A stretch of 64,000 bases of DNA, from NCBI GenBank assembly GCA_031553225.1, contig JAVBLU010000024.1, positions 40,434 through 104,433 of the forward strand, read 5' to 3'. How positions within the stretch are numbered: the stretch's first letter is position 1; each line of letters begins with the position of its first letter. The stretch comes from JAVBLU01 sp031553225. Lineage in GTDB: Bacteria > Bacillota > Clostridia > Christensenellales > UBA1750. Made by a program: the position numbers and the translations under genes. Shown one piece after another: positions 59,028 through 64,000 of this stretch. The notes under the pieces are model-generated. The model was not told the origin of the DNA. It saw only the letters and a program-made list of their open reading frames with translations, and made no database searches.

Positions 59028-60236
59028 ATGAACGTGGTGCAGTTTTCCGATTCCTACCTGCCCGTGCTGGACGGCGTGTCCCAGGTCGTTCACCAGTACG
59101 TGTGCAACATCAACCAACGGCACGGACGGTGCTGGGTTGTCGCGCCGTCCGCCGCCGAACCCTTTGAGGACGGGCCGGAGACGATCAGGTGTTGGTCGGT
59201 CCCCTCGCGCCTCATCCGCAAGCCCTACCGCCTGAGTATCCCCACCACCGACCACAAGTGCAGGCAAGCGCTGCTTGCCCTGCCCGTGGATATCGTGCAC
59301 GCGCACTCGCCCTTCGGCTGCGGCATTGAGGCGCTTCGGTACGCGCGCAGCCAGGACGTGCCGCTCGTGGCCACGTTCCACTCGAAATACCGCGACGATT
59401 TCCGCGCCGCGATCAAGTCCGAAAAGATCGTGGAGTTGGCTACGCAGCAGGTTGTTTGGTTCTACCGCCAGGCCGACGAGGTGTGGTCGGTCAGCGAGTC
59501 GACGGCCGACACACTGCGCTCCTACGGTTTCCAGGGCGAGATACGCATCATGCCCAACGGCAGCGATATGGTCATGCCAAAGGACGCCGCGGCCATACGA
59601 CAGGCCATGCGCCGCACGCTGGCGCTGCGCGACGAGGACGAGGTGCTGCTCTTCGTTGGGCAGCACATCTGGCAGAAGAATCTGCGCCTCATTTTGGAGG
59701 GCACGGCGCTCATGCGCTGCGCCGGGCGGCCGATCAAGCTCGTCCTGGCAGGCTCTGGCGGGGACGAGGAGGCCATACGCGAGCTGGCGGCCGCGCTGGG
59801 TCTTTCCGACTGCACGCGCTTTATGGGGCTGGTGCGCGAGCGAGAGGCGCTGCGAGGGCTATATCTGGCCGCCGACCTGCTCACGTTTCCTTCCCTATAC
59901 GACAACGCCCCGCTGGTGGTAAGCGAAGCCGCGTCGCTGGGCTTGCCTTCGCTGATGATTCGCGGCAGTAACGCCGCCCAGCGCATCACAGACGGAAAAA
60001 ACGGCTTCTTGTGCGAGAACACCCCGCAAAGCTTCACCGATGCGGCGACGCGCGTGCTCACCGGAGCAGACCTGCGCAGGAGCGTAGGGGAGGGGGCGCG
60101 CGCAACGCTCCCCATCGCATGGGCGGGTATCGTACGCGACGTGGTCGCCCGCTATCAAGGGGCCATCGACCACTACGCGTCGCAGCCGCCCGGGCCACGC
60201 ACGCTTTTTCGCGATATACTAAAACGGCATGAATGA
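59028..60236 (+). CDS. GT4 glycosyltransferase (diacylglycerol glucosyltransferase-like)
   Basis: This 402-residue GT-B enzyme has an N-terminal domain starting MNVVQFSDSYLPVLDGVSQV and containing IVHAHSPFGCGIEAL and ATFHSKYRDDF. The C-terminal donor domain carries FVGQHIWQKNLRLILEG and FPSLYDNAPLVVSEAASLGLPSL. The opening is typical of 1,2-diacylglycerol glucosyltransferases and related lipid-linked glycosylation enzymes. The acceptor is not certain. The dead GT4 fragment at 23.2-23.5 kb is from a different branch. Confidence 0.85.
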   Translation: MNVVQFSDSYLPVLDGVSQVVHQYVCNINQRHGRCWVVAPSAAEPFEDGPETIRCWSVPSRLIRKPYRLSIPTTDHKCRQALLALPVDIVHAHSPFGCGIEALRYARSQDVPLVATFHSKYRDDFRAAIKSEKIVELATQQVVWFYRQADEVWSVSESTADTLRSYGFQGEIRIMPNGSDMVMPKDAAAIRQAMRRTLALRDEDEVLLFVGQHIWQKNLRLILEGTALMRCAGRPIKLVLAGSGGDEEAIRELAAALGLSDCTRFMGLVREREALRGLYLAADLLTFPSLYDNAPLVVSEAASLGLPSLMIRGSNAAQRITDGKNGFLCENTPQSFTDAATRVLTGADLRRSVGEGARATLPIAWAGIVRDVVARYQGAIDHYASQPPGPRTLFRDILKRHE

Positions 60237-60263
60237 CGCACAAACAGCGAAGGAAGTGGCAAC

Positions 60264-61001
60264 ATGGTTCGCGTAACGGTATGGAATGAGTACAGGCACG
60301 AGGTGCTCAAGGACGAAATCCGCGCCATCTATCCGCAGGGGATGCACGCTGTGATCGCCAAGGCACTGCGGGATGCGGGATACGCCGTGCGCACCGCCAC
60401 GCTGGACGACCCGGACAACGGCTTGCCGCCAAGCGTTCTGGAGGAAACGGACGTGCTGTTCTGGTGGGGCCATACCGCCCACGGCCAGGTTAGCGAGGAA
60501 ACGGTGAAACGTGTGTACGAACGCGTGCTGGACGGCATGGGCCTGGTTGTGCTTCATTCCGGCCACGCCTCCAAGATTTTTACCAAGCTGATGGGCACGC
60601 GCACGGCGAACCTGCGCTGGCGCGAGTCGGGCGATTTGGAGCGGTTGTGGGTGATGAAACCCAATCACCCGATCGCCGCCGGCCTTGGCGAGTATTTTGA
60701 GCTTGCCGAGGAGGAAACCTATGGCGAAGTGTTCGAGATTCCCGAGCCGGACGAGCTCGTCTTCCTCTCGTGGTTCTCCGGCGGCGAGGTGTTCCGCTCA
60801 GGTTGCTGCTGGCAGCGCGGACAGGGCCGCGTGTTCTATTTCCGCCCGGGGCACGAGAGCTACCCCATCTACCACGACAAGAACGTGCAGCGCGTGCTCG
60901 TCAACGCCGCCGGTTGGACGGCGCCCGCCGACGTTGTGGCTGTCACAAAAGGGCATTGTCCGGTTCCCGTCAACGCGCAAACCCCGACGGAGCCCAAATA
61001 G
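60264..61001 (+). CDS. ThuA-like protein (glutamine-amidotransferase fold)
   Basis: This 245-residue protein of the ThuA/trehalose-utilisation family starts VRVTVWNEYRHEVLKDEIRA. It has DVLFWWGHTAHGQVSEE, LVVLHSGHASKIFTKLMGT and GRVFYFRPGHESYPIYHDKN. It lacks the Cys nucleophile of true amidotransferases. Family members are linked to disaccharide uptake or oxidation, but the reaction is not known. GGAAG precedes the ATG. It lies 27 bases after the glycosyltransferase gene. Confidence 0.87.
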   Translation: MVRVTVWNEYRHEVLKDEIRAIYPQGMHAVIAKALRDAGYAVRTATLDDPDNGLPPSVLEETDVLFWWGHTAHGQVSEETVKRVYERVLDGMGLVVLHSGHASKIFTKLMGTRTANLRWRESGDLERLWVMKPNHPIAAGLGEYFELAEEETYGEVFEIPEPDELVFLSWFSGGEVFRSGCCWQRGQGRVFYFRPGHESYPIYHDKNVQRVLVNAAGWTAPADVVAVTKGHCPVPVNAQTPTEPK

Positions 61002-61014
61002 CGCTATTTGGGGC

Positions 61015-61043
61015 TTGCCCTGCCGCGCAGGCTGTGCTACAAT
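61015..61043 (+). promoter_or_regulatory. Promoter of the rimP-nusA-infB operon
   Basis: TTGCCC (61015-61020), 17 bases, TACAAT (61038-61043) with an extended TGC. Confidence 0.75.
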
Positions 61044-61075
61044 ACGATTCGGGCATTTGTGGCTTATCTGTGAAG

Positions 61076-61094
61076 GAGTGGGCGCTGCTCACTC
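61076..61094 (+). promoter_or_regulatory. Leader hairpin before rimP
   Basis: GAGTGGGC-GCT-GCTCACTC followed by TTTCTC. This resembles the short GAGTGGGC-type hairpin seen before ylxS/rimP in Gram-positive bacteria and could act in attenuation, perhaps through NusA. That role is inferred. Confidence 0.5.
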
Positions 61095-61170
61095 TTTCTC
61101 ATTGCCGCCCGATTCCGATTTGCACATGATGAAGCATTGACGTCTACACAGCACAGGGGAGGCGCGTTCA

Positions 61171-61647
61171 TTGCCCAAAGCGGCATCCATCGGCCGACTG
61201 GAACCTGCACTGACCGAGCTGGCGCGCGAACTGTCGCTGGAATACATTGGCATCGAGATGTGCCGGGAGCACGGATCGATGTTCTTGCGCATATACGTCG
61301 ACCGGGAGGGCGGGATGGGGCTGTCCCATTGCGAGGCCTTCCATCGCCGCGTTATCGCACTATGCGAAGATATCGAGTACGACTACCTGGAAGTCTCCTC
61401 ACCCGGGCTGGACCGCCCGATTAAGACGGAGCGCGATTTTGAGCGCGCGCAGGGTCGGCAGGTGGAGGTGCGCCTCTATCGGCCGCAAGATGGGCAAAAA
61501 ACGATCGTGGGCGCGCTGCTCGGCCTTGCGGACGGCGAGGTTCGGCTGCAAACGCCGCAAGGCGAGCGCCGCTTTGCGCGCAAGGACGTGTCCCTCGTAA
61601 AACCTGTGGTGGACACCTCGGCGCTGGATGAACCCGATGAGGAGTGA
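61171..61647 (+). CDS. rimP: Ribosome maturation factor RimP
   Basis: This 158-residue protein for late 30S assembly has RELSLEYIGIEMCREHGSMF, YVDREGGMGLSHCEAFHRRV, and the highly conserved YLEVSSPGLDRPIKTERDF followed by an SH3-like end. TTG 61171 has GGGGAGG eight to nine bases upstream and fits the family start. Confidence 0.95.
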   Translation: MPKAASIGRLEPALTELARELSLEYIGIEMCREHGSMFLRIYVDREGGMGLSHCEAFHRRVIALCEDIEYDYLEVSSPGLDRPIKTERDFERAQGRQVEVRLYRPQDGQKTIVGALLGLADGEVRLQTPQGERRFARKDVSLVKPVVDTSALDEPDEE

Positions 61648-61655
61648 ATGTGCGC

Positions 61656-62723
61656 ATGAACGCAGACTTTATTGAGGCGCTCAATCAGCTTGCCAAGGAC
61701 AAGGGCATACGCAAGGAGATCCTCTTCGACGCCATCGGCCAGGCACTCATCACGGCCTTTAAGCGCGATTTCGGCTCCGCAAACAACGTGCGCGTGCTTC
61801 TGGACCAGGAGACGGGCGACGTTCGGGTGCTGCAGCAGAAGACCGTAGCCGTCGAGGTCACCGATCCGCAGCTGGAAATCTCTCTGGCCGACGCGCAGAA
61901 GATTCGCTCGTTTTACGAGGCCGGCGACGTGCTGGAGGTTGAGGTCACGCCCAAGTCCTTCGGCCGCATCGCCGCGCAAACGGCCAAACAAGTTGTCGTG
62001 CAGCGCATCCGTGAGGCGGAGCGCGGGGTGATCTATGAGGAGTTTGCCGAGAAGGAGAACGAGATCCTCACGGCCATCGTGCAGCGGGTGGAAAACAAAA
62101 ACGTGTACCTGGAGCTGGGCCGCACGGAGGGGATCCTGGACCCCGGCAACCAGATGCAAACCGAGGAGTACGCCCCAGGCGACCGCCTTAAGGTATACGT
62201 GCTGGAGGTGGCCCGCCAGGTGAAGGGCGGCCCGCAGGTGATGGTGTCACGCACGCATCCCGGGCTTGTGAAGCGCCTGTTTGAGTTTGAGGTGCCCGAG
62301 ATCATGCAGGGCGTGGTACAAATCCGCTCCATCGCCCGGGAAGCGGGCGCGCGCACGAAGATGTCCGTTGTGTCCATGGAGCCGCTCATCGACCCGGTGG
62401 GCGCATGCGTCGGGCAGCGGGGCATGCGCGTGGAAAAGGTCGTAGGCGAGCTGCACGGCGAAAAGATTGACATCATCAAATGGTCCGGCGACCCGGCCGA
62501 GTACATCGGCAACGCCCTGTCACCCGCGCGCGTGGTGGCCGTTCACGTGAACGCCGCCGAAAAGGCCGCCAAGGTGATCGTGCCGGATCAGCAGCTCTCG
62601 CTGGCCATCGGCAAAGAAGGGCAGAACGCCCGCCTGGCCGCCAAACTCACCGGCTGGAAGATCGACATCAAGAGCCAAAGTCAGATCGAGTCGGGCATGG
62701 AAGCGGGCGATGCGCCATCGTGA
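61656..62723 (+). CDS. nusA: Transcription factor NusA
   Basis: This 355-residue protein has the Gram-positive layout: RNA-polymerase-binding N-domain (NADFIEALNQLAKDKGIRKE), S1 domain (EILTAIVQRVENKNVYLELG), and KH1 and KH2 (DPVGACVGQRGMRVEKVVGE, LSLAIGKEGQNARLAAKLTG). It lacks the acidic repeats of E. coli NusA. ATG 61656 gives the usual MNADF start; GTGs at 61644 and 61650 are alternatives. The rnpM start overlaps its stop. Confidence 0.97.
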   Translation: MNADFIEALNQLAKDKGIRKEILFDAIGQALITAFKRDFGSANNVRVLLDQETGDVRVLQQKTVAVEVTDPQLEISLADAQKIRSFYEAGDVLEVEVTPKSFGRIAAQTAKQVVVQRIREAERGVIYEEFAEKENEILTAIVQRVENKNVYLELGRTEGILDPGNQMQTEEYAPGDRLKVYVLEVARQVKGGPQVMVSRTHPGLVKRLFEFEVPEIMQGVVQIRSIAREAGARTKMSVVSMEPLIDPVGACVGQRGMRVEKVVGELHGEKIDIIKWSGDPAEYIGNALSPARVVAVHVNAAEKAAKVIVPDQQLSLAIGKEGQNARLAAKLTGWKIDIKSQSQIESGMEAGDAPS

Positions 62724-63013
62724 AGCCACGCAAGGTGCCCATGCGCATGTGCGTGGGCTGCCGTGAGATGAAGCCCAAGAAAGAGCTCATCCGCATCGTG
62801 CGCGCGCCGGAGGATGCGCCTTCTGCAGGCGCAGTGTCCATCGACCGTACGGGCAAAGCCGCGGGCCGCGGCGCGTATGTCTGCGTCAGCACCGAGTGTC
62901 TACAAAAGGCCATCAAAACGCGCGCGCTGGACCGTGCTTTGGAGCATCCGCTTGGCGAGGATGTGAAGGCAAACCTGACCAAGGAGCTGGAACGCCGTGC
63001 CTTTACCGGATAA
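62720..63013 (+). CDS. rnpM: RNase P modulator RnpM (YlxR)
   Basis: This 97-residue YlxR-fold protein has VPMRMCVGCREMKPKKELIR, then GRGAYVCVSTECLQKAIKTR. RnpM binds RNase P RNA and lowers its activity in Bacillus. GTG 62720 overlaps the nusA stop (GTGA). Its last 17 bases overlap the next gene. Confidence 0.93.
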   Translation: MKPRKVPMRMCVGCREMKPKKELIRIVRAPEDAPSAGAVSIDRTGKAAGRGAYVCVSTECLQKAIKTRALDRALEHPLGEDVKANLTKELERRAFTG

Positions 63014-63305
63014 GGCGCTTCAGTTCGTCGGGCTGTGCATGCGGGCCGGAAAGCTTCAAACCGGCGCCGACTCTGTGGAGAAGGCAGTACGCAGCGGCAA
63101 AGCCTGTCTGGTGCTCGTATGCGCAGGGGCAGGGCCAAACACCGCCGACCGCTTCACACGCGCCTGCGCCGCACACAACACACCCATGCGCATGATCGCG
63201 CCGGACGGCTCGCTCGGGCAAGCCGTCGGAAAACCCGCCGTACGGGTCGCGGCCGTGCTGGACAGCGGATTCGCCGCTCGGATCACCGCTCTGTTTACGC
63301 AATAA
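62997..63305 (+). CDS. L7Ae/L30e-family ribosomal protein (YlxQ-like)
   Basis: This 102-residue protein of the L7Ae RNA-binding fold starts LQFVGLCMRAGKLQTGADSV and has KACLVLVCAGAGPNTADRF. YlxQ proteins stand between ylxR and infB in nearly all Firmicutes and bind kink-turn-like RNA; the exact target is unknown. The GTG start lies within the end of rnpM, so translation is coupled. Confidence 0.88.
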   Translation: MPLPDKALQFVGLCMRAGKLQTGADSVEKAVRSGKACLVLVCAGAGPNTADRFTRACAAHNTPMRMIAPDGSLGQAVGKPAVRVAAVLDSGFAARITALFTQ

Positions 63306-63341
63306 TCAAAGGCATCTATTTGGGTTGGGGGAAAGCGATTA

Positions 63342-64000
63342 ATGACCAAAATCAAGCTGTCAGAGGCCGTCCGGACGATGCAGGATTCTGCCGGACTCCT
63401 CCTGAACGATGTCTCCAAGACGCTGTCGGACGCGCAGCAGTATTCCGCGCGCCTGCGCAGCCTTGAGGAGCGCATCATGTCCGCGGAGGCGCACGCCTAT
63501 GAAGAGAAGCGGCGCCGCCAGGAAGAGGAGGAACGCCTCCGCGAGATGGAACAGCAGACGCCTGATGAAGCGCCTACTGTTGCGGTTGCGCCCCCGACTG
63601 AGGTGAAGGCCGATAGCGCCGCATCAAGCGCGCCGCCTGAAGCGCCCGCGCCGACAGTTGCGCCGATTGCACCTGCGCCTTCTGCAGAAGCGCCCGCGCC
63701 GGCCGTATCCAGCGCGCCGCCAGCTGCTTCCGCGCCGGCCGCGAAGCCTGCGCCCGCCGCGGAAGCGAGCGCACCTGTCGCCGGGCAAGCACAGGCTTCC
63801 GATGGCCCCGCGCCCGCCACGCCTGTCGTCCCCGCCGCTGCCGCTGCAGCCCCGGCGCCCAAAGCGCCTGAGGCGACACCAGCCGCGGCGACCGGCGCGC
63901 CGCAGTCGGCCGCGCAAGCGCCCGTGCAAACGTCCGCGACCGCTCCGGCAGCGGTCGCTCCGCCGCCCAGGCCGGCAGCGCCTCGTCCGCAGGGCGCGGC
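63342..64000 (+). CDS. infB: Translation initiation factor IF-2, N-terminal part, cut by window edge
   Basis: The open frame from ATG 63342 (GGGGGAAAG upstream) runs off the window with about 219 codons. It starts MTKIKLSEAVRTMQDSAGLL, a degenerate IF2_N-like domain. A charged coiled coil (EEKRRRQEEEERLREMEQQ) follows, then more than 120 residues of Ala/Pro-rich low-complexity sequence. The G-domains would lie beyond 64000. Identity rests mainly on position after rimP-nusA-rnpM-ylxQ; such Ala/Pro linkers are usual in IF-2 of high-GC bacteria. Confidence 0.82.
   Translation, partial: MTKIKLSEAVRTMQDSAGLLLNDVSKTLSDAQQYSARLRSLEERIMSAEAHAYEEKRRRQEEEERLREMEQQTPDEAPTVAVAPPTEVKADSAASSAPPEAPAPTVAPIAPAPSAEAPAPAVSSAPPAASAPAAKPAPAAEASAPVAGQAQASDGPAPATPVVPAAAAAAPAPKAPEATPAAATGAPQSAAQAPVQTSATAPAAVAPPPRPAAPRPQGA

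Noticed and set aside
57419..59029. Minus-strand frame of about 536 codons opposite the isomerase and cyclophilin genes
   Set aside because: It spans two supported plus-strand genes and their gap, and has no start signal.
61071..61130. Short leader-peptide-like frame (GTG start) over the rimP leader hairpin
   Set aside because: It has no Shine-Dalgarno site and no run of regulatory codons; the hairpin explains the region better.
1..64000. tRNA, rRNA, CRISPR arrays, insertion sequences, integrases, toxin-antitoxin or prophage genes
   Set aside because: None was recognised on either strand. The short repeats found are single hairpins, and no transposase or Cas-like frame is present.

Overview
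The window is a high-GC (roughly 60-65% by eye), gene-dense stretch of a bacterial chromosome. It looks like a spore-forming, Gram-positive Firmicute of the class Clostridia. The pointers are a split glycine dehydrogenase (gcvPA/gcvPB), T-box leaders in front of proS and pheST, a CIRCE-controlled hrcA-grpE-dnaK-dnaJ-prmA-rsmE-mtaB order, the rimP-nusA-rnpM-L7Ae-infB order, YlmC/YmxH, SpoVB-like, YabN/MazG and RqcP-like genes, NrdR, and many TTG/GTG starts behind strong Shine-Dalgarno sites. A genus cannot be named from this sequence; a high-GC gut or anaerobic Clostridia lineage is an inference. I saw no tRNA, rRNA, CRISPR array, insertion sequence or prophage.

Layout. 1-2.4 kb: the end of a glycine-cleavage operon. 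2.4-6.1 kb: an isochorismatase-fold hydrolase, a GPH-type sugar symporter, a sialidase-like protein, and the eroded remains of a DapA-family aldolase gene. 6.2-20 kb: a rhamnoside/rhamnogalacturonan-type locus. It has one plus-strand GH78-like enzyme facing a minus-strand run made of a membrane-anchored AraC-type regulator, two Lpl-type permeases, a binding lipoprotein and two more GH78-like enzymes. 20-23.9 kb: an SpoU methyltransferase, an unexplained minus-strand structured RNA with its own promoter and terminator, an ECF S-component, a small methyltransferase, and a dead glycosyltransferase fragment. 23.9-36.5 kb: housekeeping and cell-envelope genes (proS with T-box, acyltransferase pair, ymxH, nrdR, spoVB-like, mazG, HU, rqcP, fused ispDF, an EF-G paralogue, a DUF1638 protein).

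36.5-49 kb: the CIRCE/HrcA heat-shock operon running on into ribosome and tRNA modification genes, then a HIT protein, rpsU and the T-box-controlled pheST. 49-58.4 kb: a galacturonate module with two permeases, a binding lipoprotein, a GH4 glycosidase, tagaturonate reductase, altronate dehydratase and a non-classical uronate isomerase. 58.4-64 kb: cyclophilin lipoprotein, glycosyltransferase, ThuA-like protein, and the start of the nusA-infB operon, cut by the window edge inside infB.

Taken together, the two carbohydrate loci (GH78 plus GH4/Uxa, each with an Lpl-type ABC importer that has no ATPase gene of its own) suggest a pectin-fragment lifestyle. Rhamnose-containing and galacturonate-containing oligomers would be imported and hydrolysed inside the cell, and galacturonate taken to 2-keto-3-deoxygluconate. 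The KDG kinase, KDPG aldolase and the shared ABC ATPase are not in this window.
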